This document shows, piece by piece, positions 1 through 7,341 of a stretch of 64,000 nucleotides of DNA (positions are counted from its first letter, which is position 1; each line of letters starts with the position of its first letter). The stretch lies in NCBI GenBank assembly GCA_046347945.1, contig JAXMFB010000005.1:1-64000 (forward strand), read 5' to 3'. A program made the translations under genes and the position numbers. The notes beneath the pieces are model-generated. The model ran no database searches and was not told where the DNA came from. It worked only from the letters and a program-made list of their open reading frames with translations. The DNA is from Zeimonas sp046347945. Lineage in GTDB: Bacteria > Pseudomonadota > Gammaproteobacteria > Burkholderiales > Burkholderiaceae_E.

Positions 1-1001
1 TGACTTCGCCTCTCGATCCCCGTGCGCCGGCGCCCGCCGGCACCGCCCCTTCGCCCAGACAGAAGGGCGCCGACAAGACCTCGCGCATCCCGGTCAAGAT
101 CGTCCGGCCGGCCGAGGTGCTCAAGAAGCCCGACTGGATCCGGGTTCGGGCCGGCTCGCACCATACGCGCTTCTACGAGATCAAGAGCATCCTGCGCGAG
201 CACCGGCTGCACACGGTCTGCGAGGAGGCCTCGTGCCCGAACATCGGCGAGTGCTTCGGCCGGGGCACCGCCACCTTCATGATCATGGGCGACACCTGCA
301 CGCGGCGCTGCCCGTTCTGCGACGTCGGCCACGGACGTCCGGCGCCCCTCGACGCGGCCGAACCCGAGAACCTCGCGAAGACGATCGCCGCGCTGAAGCT
401 CGCGTACGTCGTCATCACCAGCGTCGATCGCGACGACCTGCGCGACGGCGGCGCCCAGCACTTCGTCGACTGCATCCGCAAGGTGCGCGAGCTGTCGCCG
501 GCGACGCGCATCGAGGTGCTGGTGCCCGACTTCCGCGGCCGCATGGAGCGCGCACTCGCGATCCTCGAGGCGGCGCCGCCTGACGTGATGAACCACAACC
601 TCGAGACCGTGCCGCGCCTGTACCGCGAGGCGCGCCCGGGTTCCGACTACGCGCACTCGCTGAAGCTGCTGGCCGAGTTCAAGCGCCGAGTGCCCGGCGT
701 GCCGACCAAGTCGGGGCTGATGGTCGGCCTGGGCGAAACCGACGACGAGATCCTGGCGGTGATGCGCGACATGCGCGCGCACCAGATCGACATGTTGACC
801 ATCGGCCAGTACCTCGCACCGTCGAACGCGCACCTACCGGTGCGTCGCTACGTCCACCCCGACACGTTCCGGATGTTCGAGGCCGAGGCGCGCAGCATGG
901 GGTTCTCGCACGCCGCGGTCGGCGCGCTGGTACGCTCGTCGTATCACGCCGATCAGCAAGCGCACGCGGCCGGCTTGCCGGCCAACACCGGGGCCGGCTG
1001 A
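1..1001 (+). CDS. lipA: Lipoyl synthase, first base of start codon probably just outside window
   Basis: Radical SAM enzyme that inserts two sulfurs into protein-bound octanoyl groups, making lipoyl cofactor for 2-oxoacid dehydrogenases in the cytoplasm. The frame is open from base 3, and bases 1-2 (tg) would complete an ATG one base outside the window, giving about 333 residues, normal for the family. GTG 117 is the first start codon inside but would remove about 38 residues. Both iron-sulfur motifs are visible: the auxiliary cluster CEEASCPNIGEC and the radical SAM CTRRCPFC, followed near the C-terminus by the conserved RSSYHA. lipB would be expected just upstream, outside the window. Confidence 0.97.
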   Translation, partial: TSPLDPRAPAPAGTAPSPRQKGADKTSRIPVKIVRPAEVLKKPDWIRVRAGSHHTRFYEIKSILREHRLHTVCEEASCPNIGECFGRGTATFMIMGDTCTRRCPFCDVGHGRPAPLDAAEPENLAKTIAALKLAYVVITSVDRDDLRDGGAQHFVDCIRKVRELSPATRIEVLVPDFRGRMERALAILEAAPPDVMNHNLETVPRLYREARPGSDYAHSLKLLAEFKRRVPGVPTKSGLMVGLGETDDEILAVMRDMRAHQIDMLTIGQYLAPSNAHLPVRRYVHPDTFRMFEAEARSMGFSHAAVGALVRSSYHADQQAHAAGLPANTGAG

Positions 1002-1032
1002 GCCTGCGGCCGGGGCAGGCCCCACGCGCGGG

Positions 1033-1470
1033 TCAGTCCCAGCGCGACGGGTCGGCGCAGACCAGCGCCTGCGCCCTCGCCCTGACCGGATCGGGCAGCG
1101 ACCGCGCCTTGCGGGCGATCGTGTCGAGATGCACGCCGGTCAGCACGGTGGTCGCCGCGAGTTCGCCGTCCTCGTCGCGGCGCATTTCGTGGGCGAAGCG
1201 CAGGCTCTTGTCCCGCACCTCGAGGACTTCGGTGCGGATCGTGACCGTGTCGCCGGCGTGCAACTCGCGCCTGTAGACGATGCGTTGCTCGACGGCGGCC
1301 ATGCCGCGGTGCGAGTCGCGCAGGAACGACGGCGTCATTCCCAGCGCGGCGAAGAACTGCCAGGTCGCCTCGTCGAACTTTCCGACGTACCACATCACGT
1401 TCATGTGGCCCATGTGGTCGCAGTGCCAGGGGTAGACGGTGCCGCGATAGGTGATCGGCATTTCGCTCAT
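1033..1470 (-). CDS. Acyl-CoA thioesterase, 4HBT hotdog family
   Basis: A 145-residue single hotdog domain of the 4-hydroxybenzoyl-CoA thioesterase type, expected to hydrolyse acyl-CoA esters; the substrate cannot be read from sequence. The N-terminal WHCDHMGHMNVMWY segment has the family's typical H-x-D-x-x-G-H-x-N active-site region. The ATG at 1470 overlaps the stop of the upstream GNAT gene by four bases (ATGA), so the two are probably co-translated. It converges on lipA with about 30 bases between the stops. Length is normal for a YbgC-like protein. Confidence 0.9.
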   Translation of the reverse strand: MSEMPITYRGTVYPWHCDHMGHMNVMWYVGKFDEATWQFFAALGMTPSFLRDSHRGMAAVEQRIVYRRELHAGDTVTIRTEVLEVRDKSLRFAHEMRRDEDGELAATTVLTGVHLDTIARKARSLPDPVRARAQALVCADPSRWD

Positions 1471-1949
1471 GGCGCTCCCCGCAGGTCGAGCTCGAGGTAC
1501 TTCGCGTCGGCGATCGGGTTGGCGTAGTACGGCGCGGTCTCGCGGAAGCCGAGCGACGCGTACAGCGCGCGCGCCGCAGTCATGCTGCCGAGCGTGTCGA
1601 GCAGCATCCGCGAATAGCCGAGTTCGCGCGCGGCCGCGATCGCCGCGACCGCGAGCGCTCGCCCGAGTCCGCAGCCGCGCGCCCCGGCCCGGGCGTACAG
1701 GCGCTTGATCTCGCAGTCGCCGTCGCCGAGCACGCGCACGCCGACGCAACCGGCGAAATCGCCGCCGTGCCGGGCCAGCAGCAGGCGGCCCGTCGGCGGC
1801 CCGTACATCGCGGGCAGGTCGAGGAGCTCGGCGTCGAAGCCCTGGAAGCACAGGTCGATGCCGAGCTGCGCGGCGTACTCCTCGAACAGCGCGCGCGCGG
1901 CGGCGAAGTCGGCGTCGCTGCGCGCGATGACGATTGCTGCCGCGGTCAT
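1467..1949 (-). CDS. GNAT-family N-acetyltransferase
   Basis: A 160-residue acetyltransferase of the GNAT fold. The acetyl-CoA pyrophosphate-binding loop is visible as ARGCGLGRALA in the second half, followed by the usual strand and helix (LLDTLGSMTAARALY) and the C-terminal GFRE. The acceptor substrate is unknown. The start at 1949 precedes the conserved-looking first strand, and longer readings upstream are only arginine/alanine shadow sequence. The stop overlaps the downstream thioesterase start by four bases, so the pair forms a short operon. Confidence 0.88.
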   Translation of the reverse strand: MTAAAIVIARSDADFAAARALFEEYAAQLGIDLCFQGFDAELLDLPAMYGPPTGRLLLARHGGDFAGCVGVRVLGDGDCEIKRLYARAGARGCGLGRALAVAAIAAARELGYSRMLLDTLGSMTAARALYASLGFRETAPYYANPIADAKYLELDLRGAP

Positions 1950-1959
1950 TCGTCGGTGG

Positions 1960-2460
1960 TCAGCGACCGCCCCCACCGCCCGGGCCGATTCCACCCCCCG
2001 GGCCCGCTCCGCCTCCCGGACCGAATCCACCGCCGGGGCCCATGCCGCCGCCCGGACGGATGCCTGCGCCACCGCCCGGGCCCGCTCCGCCCCCCGGGCC
2101 GGCGCCGCGGCCCGGGCCGTTGCCGCGCGCGGGCGGCACGTCGGGCAGCGTGACGCCGCGCTCGCGGGCCCGCGCCTGCATCTGCTCGTGATGCTCGTTG
2201 CGCAGCCGCTCGCGTTCCTCGACGGTCTTCGCGGCACGCATGCGGCTGCGGTACTCGTTGCGCTCGCGGCGGGTCATCAGCTGGCTGCCGTAGATCTGTT
2301 CCTGCGCCTGCGGGCGGCTCTGCGCCTGGGTCCTGGACTGGGTCTGGGTCTGCGCCTGGGACTGAGCCTGTGCCTGGGCCGGACCGGCCAGCGTAGCGAG
2401 ACCGCCCAGCAGCGCGACGGCGGCTGCAAGCGTGGTCACCATGGGAGTTCGTCTGCGCAT
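1960..2460 (-). CDS. Secreted Gln-rich/Gly-Pro-repeat protein of unknown function
   Basis: A 166-residue exported protein. Residues 1-30 form a signal peptide with a likely AQA cleavage site. A run of alternating Gln-Ala/Thr/Ser follows, then a charged segment (QLMTRRERNEYRSRM ... ERERLRNEHH) seen in a common uncharacterised proteobacterial periplasmic family. The last 50 residues are a low-complexity GPGGGAGPGGG-type repeat. The repeat makes the true C-terminal length uncertain. It lies just upstream of the GNAT/thioesterase pair on the same strand (10 bases from its stop to the GNAT start). Function unknown. Confidence 0.75.
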   Translation of the reverse strand: MRRRTPMVTTLAAAVALLGGLATLAGPAQAQAQSQAQTQTQSRTQAQSRPQAQEQIYGSQLMTRRERNEYRSRMRAAKTVEERERLRNEHHEQMQARARERGVTLPDVPPARGNGPGRGAGPGGGAGPGGGAGIRPGGGMGPGGGFGPGGGAGPGGGIGPGGGGGR

Positions 2461-2552
2461 CGTGGATGCCTCGTCCTTCGGGTCGTGAAGACCGGTTCAT
2501 CATACGACTGCCGCCGCGCGACCACGCACCGCAAGCGGCCGGGGCTGGCCGT

Positions 2553-3041
2553 TCAGCGACCGGCCCGCAGCACGCGAACCCGCTGCTGGCTGTCCGGCGG
2601 CCAGAACTCCTGCCATCGATAGAACTCGGGCACGACCGGTACGCCGGCGGGCAGCACGACCCACGGCTGCTTCGACGACGTGTAGATGTGGATGTCCGGC
2701 GCGAGCCGGTCGGGCTCGTCGAGCGTGCCCACGCGCACGAAGCGGATCGCGTCGCCGGCGCCCGCGTAGTGGCTCCAGACGGCGACCCGGCACTTCGCGC
2801 AGCGCGCGATCTTCTGGCCCTTGCCGCTGTGCGACGGCGTGAGCACGACTTCCGGCTCGTCGGCGAGCACGACGACCCGATCGGCCTCGATCAGCGCATT
2901 GAGCGCGAACGAGGCGCCGCTCTCGCGCTGGCACCATCGGCAGTGGCAGCAGTGGACGAACAGCGGCCCGGACTCGAGGCGATAGCGGACCGCCCGGCAG
3001 GCGCAGCCGCCTTCGATCGGGAACGCAGCGGACGACGACAC
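2553..3041 (-). CDS. GFA/CENP-V family zinc protein
   Basis: A 162-residue member of the family first described as glutathione-dependent formaldehyde-activating enzymes. Most members are uncharacterised zinc proteins, so no reaction is claimed. Zinc-binding cysteines are visible as GGCACRAVRY, HCCHCRWCQR and ARCAKCR. The GTG at 3041 is chosen because AAGGGGG lies about five bases upstream; a GTG at 3059 would add six residues. The gene follows the aldehyde dehydrogenase on the same strand, separated by a perfect inverted repeat. Confidence 0.85.
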   Translation of the reverse strand: MSSSAAFPIEGGCACRAVRYRLESGPLFVHCCHCRWCQRESGASFALNALIEADRVVVLADEPEVVLTPSHSGKGQKIARCAKCRVAVWSHYAGAGDAIRFVRVGTLDEPDRLAPDIHIYTSSKQPWVVLPAGVPVVPEFYRWQEFWPPDSQQRVRVLRAGR

Positions 3042-3062
3042 GGCGGCCCCCTTCGACACGAG

Positions 3063-3083
3063 GATCGGGACGGCGTCCCGATC
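3063..3083. repeat. Perfect 9-bp inverted repeat between two minus-strand genes
   Basis: GATCGGGAC, a three-base spacer, then GTCCCGATC. It lies between the end of the aldehyde dehydrogenase gene and the start of the GFA-family gene. It could fold as a weak transcription terminator or attenuator, but no T-run follows on the minus strand, so it may only be an mRNA hairpin. Confidence 0.5.
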
Positions 3084-3106
3084 CCCGCATTGTGCCCGGG
3101 CGTTGG

Positions 3107-4414
3107 CTAGAACGGATAGTGCCGCGGCGTCGTCTGCACGGTGATCCAGCGCAGCTCGGTGAACTCGTGGATGCCGGCCTTGCCCCCGAAGCGGCCGATG
3201 CCGCTGCCCTTGACGCCGCCGAACGGCATCTGCGCCTCGTCGTGGACGGTCGGGCCGTTCACGTGGCAGATGCCCGACTCGATGCGGCGCGCGACGTTCA
3301 TCGCGCGCGCGACGTCGCGGCCGAACACCGACGCGCTCAGCCCGTACTCGTTGTCGTTGGCGCAGGCGATCGCCTCCTCGACGCCGTCCACGCGGACGAT
3401 GCACTTCACCGGCGCGAACGTCTCCTCGTGGTAGATGCGCATGTCGCGCGTGACGCGGTCGAGCACCGTCGCCGGCATCAGCGTGTCGCGGGCCTTGCCG
3501 CCGCACAGCAGCTTCGCGCCCTTGGCCAGCGCATCGTCGATCAGCGCGTTACAGTGCTCCACCGTGCCCATGCCGATCACCGAGCCGAGCACCACCGGAT
3601 CGGGCTTGCGCGGGTCGCCCAGCGGCAGCTTGCCCGCCTTGCCGACGAACTTCGCGATGAAGTCGTCGGCAATCCGCTGGTCGACGACCAGCCGCTCGGT
3701 GCTCATGCAGATCTGGCCCGAGTTGGCGAAACAGCCGAAGGCCGCCGCGTTCACCGCCGCGTCGATGTCCGCGTCGTCGAGCACGACCATCGGTGCCTTG
3801 CCGCCGAGTTCGAGCAGCACCGGCTTGAGGTACCTCGCGCAGGTCGTCGCGATGATCCTGCCGACCTTCGTGCTGCCGGTGAAGTTGACGCGCCGCACCG
3901 CCGGGTGCGCGACCATCGCCTCGACCACCGTGCCGGCGTCGGCCGGCGCATTGGTGACGTAGTTGACCACGCCGGCCGGGAAACCCGCGTCCTGCAACGA
4001 CTCGATGATCAGCTGGTGCGTGCGCGGGCAGTTCTCGCTGCCCTTGAGCACCACCGTGTTGCCGCAGGCGAGCGGCGTGGCGATCGCGCGCACGCCGAGG
4101 ATGATCGGCGCGTTCCACGGCGCGATGCCCAGCACGACGCCGGCCGGCTGGCGCACGCCCATCGCGAGCGAACCCGGCACGTCGGAGGGAATCACCTCTC
4201 CGGCCACCTGCGTCGTGAGCGCCGCCGCCTCGCGCAGCATGCCGGCGGCCAGGTGCGCGTTGAAGCCGGCCCACATCGCGGTCGCACCGGTCTCGGCGGC
4301 CATCGTTTCGACGAACTGCGGCGTCTTCGCTTCCAGCGGGTTGCGGCGCTCGAAGGTCGCACCCTTCTCGGCGCTCACCGCGAGGCCGTTGATCAGCATG
4401 GCGAGGTCGAACAT
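3107..4414 (-). CDS. Aldehyde dehydrogenase, vanillin/salicylaldehyde dehydrogenase type, with an N-terminal internal deletion
   Basis: NAD(P)-dependent oxidation of (probably aromatic) aldehydes to acids. The catalytic Cys (about residue 236, NSGQICMSTE), general-base Glu (about 202, LELGG) and oxyanion Asn (about 101, APWNAP) are all present. AGGAGA lies upstream of the ATG at 4414. The 435 residues are short for the family (about 480). The sequence jumps from FERRNP (residues 21-26) straight to LEAKTPQF, so roughly 45 residues normally between these blocks are missing in frame. These form part of the cofactor-domain entry helices, so activity is doubtful. A livF-like C-terminus runs into it from upstream without a stop codon. 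Confidence 0.88.
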   Translation of the reverse strand: MFDLAMLINGLAVSAEKGATFERRNPLEAKTPQFVETMAAETGATAMWAGFNAHLAAGMLREAAALTTQVAGEVIPSDVPGSLAMGVRQPAGVVLGIAPWNAPIILGVRAIATPLACGNTVVLKGSENCPRTHQLIIESLQDAGFPAGVVNYVTNAPADAGTVVEAMVAHPAVRRVNFTGSTKVGRIIATTCARYLKPVLLELGGKAPMVVLDDADIDAAVNAAAFGCFANSGQICMSTERLVVDQRIADDFIAKFVGKAGKLPLGDPRKPDPVVLGSVIGMGTVEHCNALIDDALAKGAKLLCGGKARDTLMPATVLDRVTRDMRIYHEETFAPVKCIVRVDGVEEAIACANDNEYGLSASVFGRDVARAMNVARRIESGICHVNGPTVHDEAQMPFGGVKGSGIGRFGGKAGIHEFTELRWITVQTTPRHYPF

Positions 4415-4456
4415 GTGCTTCTCCTGGGAAGACGAAGGGGACGCGGTGCCCCGGGC

Positions 4457-4561
4457 ACCGAGATAGGCGGAACGGATCACGGTCGAGCGCGCGAGCAGAC
4501 CAGCGGGGCCGCTGACCACCAGCTTGCCGCGCTCGAGCACGTAGCCGCGGTCTGCGACAGC
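4457..4561 (-). pseudogene. C-terminal stump of a LivF-type branched-chain amino-acid ABC ATPase
   Basis: About 35 codons reading ADRGYVLERGKLVVSGP ... AYLG, which match the characteristic end of LivF (ATP-binding subunit of branched-chain amino-acid/amide ABC importers). The nucleotide-binding motifs are absent. No stop codon follows: the frame continues through a short linker into the aldehyde dehydrogenase start. The stump begins exactly where the oppositely oriented AraC fragment begins (4561/4562), so both were probably cut by one event. Assigned by recognition of the family's C-terminal motif, without a database search. Confidence 0.65.
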
Positions 4562-4915
4562 GCACCGACGCAGCGCGAGGCGCTGCGCGAGCGCATCAAG
4601 CAGCTGGTCGCCCGCCGCCTGGGCGACCCCCAGCTGTCGGTCGACGCGATCGCGGTCGAGCTCGACTGCAGCCGGCGCCAGCTCTACAACGCGTTCTGCG
4701 ACGAGCCCGACGGCGTGGCCGGCTACGTGCTCGCGCAGCGGCTCGAGGCGTGCCGGCGCGACATCGAAGACCGGCGGCTGGACGCCACCTCGATCACCGG
4801 GATCGCGATGCGGCGCGGCTTCAACCACCCGGCGCACTTCAGCCGCGCCTTCAAGGCGCGCTTCGGCGTCACGCCGAGCGAGTGGCGGGCGCAGCGCCGG
4901 GTCGCGACGGCCTGA
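4562..4915 (+). pseudogene. C-terminal DNA-binding half of an AraC-family activator, N-terminus lost
   Basis: 117 codons encode a complete AraC/XylS double helix-turn-helix domain: LSVDAIAVELDCSRRQLYNAF for the first HTH region and SITGIAMRRGFNHPAHFSRAFKARFGVTPSEWR for the second. No sensory N-terminal domain and no plausible start precede it; upstream the plus strand is antisense to livF and the aldehyde dehydrogenase. Its helices resemble the NphR/FeaR-like activators often found beside aromatic aldehyde dehydrogenases, which fits the neighbour. It is probably a relic regulator of that gene. Confidence 0.75.
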
Positions 4916-4946
4916 GGTCGCGCGGCCGACCGTCGGCCGCGCCCGG

Positions 4947-5258
4947 TCACGGCCTCACGACGATGTTGTCGCGAACCGCGACCACCCCCTTGGTCTCGCG
5001 AGCGATCGCGGCGGCGCGATCCTTCTCCGCCTGCGACTTCGCGAAACCGCTGAGCTGCACCGTGCCTTTCAGCGTTTCGACGCTGATCGCGGTGGCCGCG
5101 ACCGTCTTGTCCGCCGCGTAGGCGCTCTTGATGCGGGTCGTGATGGCGGCGTCGTCCACGTAGGCGCCGGTCGTCTCCTGGCCACGCATGACGGAACAGC
5201 CCGTCGCGGTGGCGACGATCGCGCTCAGTGCCAGGGCGGCGAGTTTCTTGCTGATCAT
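4947..5258 (-). CDS. BON-domain lipoprotein
   Basis: A 103-residue lipoprotein with one BON domain. The signal ends in a lipobox (ATATGC, Cys at about residue 21). The BON domain covers the rest: DDAAITTRIKSAY ... ISVETLKGTVQLSGF ... VVAVRDNIVV. BON proteins bind membranes or envelope components. ATG 5258 has GGAGA upstream. A second, two-BON lipoprotein (DolP) lies at 10.1-10.7 kb. It stands alone between the AraC stump and the AtuA-like gene. Confidence 0.9.
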   Translation of the reverse strand: MISKKLAALALSAIVATATGCSVMRGQETTGAYVDDAAITTRIKSAYAADKTVAATAISVETLKGTVQLSGFAKSQAEKDRAAAIARETKGVVAVRDNIVVRP

Positions 5259-5354
5259 TGTCCGGTCTCCCTGCTGTTGGCGGGAGTCCACCCTACACCC
5301 ATTCGCGAGGACACCTCGTGAGCGGGGGATCGGCCCGTTCAGGCGCAAGCATCG

Positions 5355-7262
5355 TCAGGTCGAACGGGCCTCGCGCTGCGCGCCGCATGCGGGCGTGAAC
5401 GGATCGGCATCGAGGAGGCCCGGTGCCACGCGCACCGGCATCGAGAGCAGGATCTGCGCCATCGCCTTGCCGAGCGGATCGTTGCGAAGCGAGGCCATGC
5501 CGCCGCCGCCGAGCGCACGCTCGCAGACGAAATTCAGCGCATGGATGCCGGGCACCTCGTAACGCGTGACCGGGCCCTGCACCAGGTGGGCGAGCCAGGC
5601 GGCGACGCGCGCGGCCGTCACCTGCTCGCGCAGCACCGCGAGGAGTTCGGGCCTGCGCGCGATGAGCCCGATGTTGGAGGTGTCGCCCTTGTCGCCGCTG
5701 CGCGCATGGGCGATGCGGATCAGCGGCACCTCGATGCGCTCGCCGTCGGGAGGCTCCCCGCCGGGCGCCGACGTGTCCCGCTGCGACGCCGGCGCATCCG
5801 TCGGCGGCGCATCGATCTGCTGCGCATCCGTCGGCGGCGCATGCGGCGCGGCCGGCACGGCGATCCGCTGCTCCCCGATCACGACCGCCGGCGCCACGCG
5901 TGCCTTGTCGAGCAGGAACGCATACTGCCGGATCGACGGCGACACCGACGGCCGGCCACTGGCGCCGGTGGTTCCGCAGGCCCATGACGTGCCCGCCGGG
6001 GCGATCTCGCGCGCGAACAACTCCAGTGCCTCGCGCATCGGGTGCGTTGCGCTCACGCGCAGCACCGCCTCGCGCGTGGCGAGCGCCCCGTCGCGCGCAT
6101 GCGGTCCGTAGCAGCTCTCGGCGCCCAGCACTTCGACGAGCGCCGCGCTGTAGTCGGGCCAGCCGAGCCGCCCGAACATCGACCGGGTGCGCGCGAGGAT
6201 CGCGTCGCCGGTGCGCCGCGCCTTGGCGACCGCGTCGAAGCCTATGATCGTCAGTTGCGCGCTGCTGCGGAAACCTTCGGCGAAGGTCGCGCTGACCTTG
6301 TAGGCCGGGCCGGGCGCGCGCCCGCGCGCCCCGCGCACCTGTACCCGGTTCTCGCCGACTGCCGCCATCGTCACCGCGGTGAAGTCGCAGACGACGTCCG
6401 GCAGCAGGTAGGCGGCGGGATCGCCGATCTCGTAGAGCATCTGCTCGGCCACGACCGCCGGGCTCACCTTGCCGCCCGTGCCGGCGGGCTTGCCGACGAC
6501 GAAGCTGCCGTCGGCCTCGCATTCGACGATCGGGTAGCCGATTCCGGGCCAGTCGGGCACCGTCTCCCAGTCGGTGTACAGCCCGCCGGTGGCCTGGCAA
6601 CCGCATTCGATGACGTGGCCGGCGAGGCTGCCGCCCGCGAGCCGGTCGTAGTCGTCGTCGGCCCAGCCGAACTCGTGCATCAGCACGCCCAGCGTCACCG
6701 CCGAGTCGACACAGCGCCCGGTGATCACCACCTGTGCGCCCGCGTCGAGCGCCGCACGGATCGGCGCTGCGCCGAGATACGCGTTGGCGCTCAGCATCTT
6801 CTGCGGCAGCGGCGCCCCGCCGTGCATTTCGCACACGCCTTCGTCGCGCAGCGCCGGCAGCAGCGGCATCACGTCGTCGCCTTCGACGACCGCGATGCGC
6901 AGCTCGACGCCCTGCTCGGCGGCCAGCGCCGCGAGCGCGCGCGCGCAGCCGTGCGGATTGACGCCGCCGGCGTTGCTGACCACGCGGATGCCGCGCGCCG
7001 CGACCTCGCGCAGCACCGACTTCATCGCGACGTCGACGAAGTCGGTGGCATAGCCGGCCTCGGGCCGCTTCAGCCTCGCGCCGGCGAGGATCGACATCGT
7101 GAGCTCGGCGAGGTAGTCGAATACCAGGTAGTCGACCGCGCCGCTGGCAACGAGTTGCGGCGCGGCCACCGCGCTGTCGCCCCAGAAGCCCGACGCGCCG
7201 CCGATCCTGACGGCGCCGGCCCGGTGGCGTGCCTTCGGTATGTCCTGCGTCCGGGTGTCCAT
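5355..7262 (-). CDS. AtuA-like acyclic terpene utilisation family protein (DUF1446)
   Basis: A 635-residue protein with the AtuA/DUF1446 fold over about residues 15-450 (RIGGASGFWGDS, NAGGVNPHGCARA, ITGRCVDSAVTLG). An Ala-Pro-Asp-rich linker contains duplicated 21-base DNA units. The AtuA C-terminal domain spans about 530-625 (ARSGDKGDTSNIG). In Pseudomonas the atu genes break down citronellol-type terpenes, but many homologues sit in other acyl-CoA pathways, so the substrate is open. ATG 7262 is preferred; a TTG at 7301 would add 13 residues. No other atu genes are adjacent. Confidence 0.85.
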   Translation of the reverse strand: MDTRTQDIPKARHRAGAVRIGGASGFWGDSAVAAPQLVASGAVDYLVFDYLAELTMSILAGARLKRPEAGYATDFVDVAMKSVLREVAARGIRVVSNAGGVNPHGCARALAALAAEQGVELRIAVVEGDDVMPLLPALRDEGVCEMHGGAPLPQKMLSANAYLGAAPIRAALDAGAQVVITGRCVDSAVTLGVLMHEFGWADDDYDRLAGGSLAGHVIECGCQATGGLYTDWETVPDWPGIGYPIVECEADGSFVVGKPAGTGGKVSPAVVAEQMLYEIGDPAAYLLPDVVCDFTAVTMAAVGENRVQVRGARGRAPGPAYKVSATFAEGFRSSAQLTIIGFDAVAKARRTGDAILARTRSMFGRLGWPDYSAALVEVLGAESCYGPHARDGALATREAVLRVSATHPMREALELFAREIAPAGTSWACGTTGASGRPSVSPSIRQYAFLLDKARVAPAVVIGEQRIAVPAAPHAPPTDAQQIDAPPTDAPASQRDTSAPGGEPPDGERIEVPLIRIAHARSGDKGDTSNIGLIARRPELLAVLREQVTAARVAAWLAHLVQGPVTRYEVPGIHALNFVCERALGGGGMASLRNDPLGKAMAQILLSMPVRVAPGLLDADPFTPACGAQREARST

Positions 7263-7341
7263 GTCCGCCGAGGGGTCCTGTGCCGGCTGCCTTCGCCGCA
7301 AGGTACCCGATCCGCAGCGATGCGGGGAGCCCTGCCGGGCG

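Noticed and set aside
3092..4561. Plus-strand frame extending the AraC fragment to 607 codons
   Set aside because: The first 490 codons are antisense to the aldehyde dehydrogenase and livF stump; only the last 117 are AraC.
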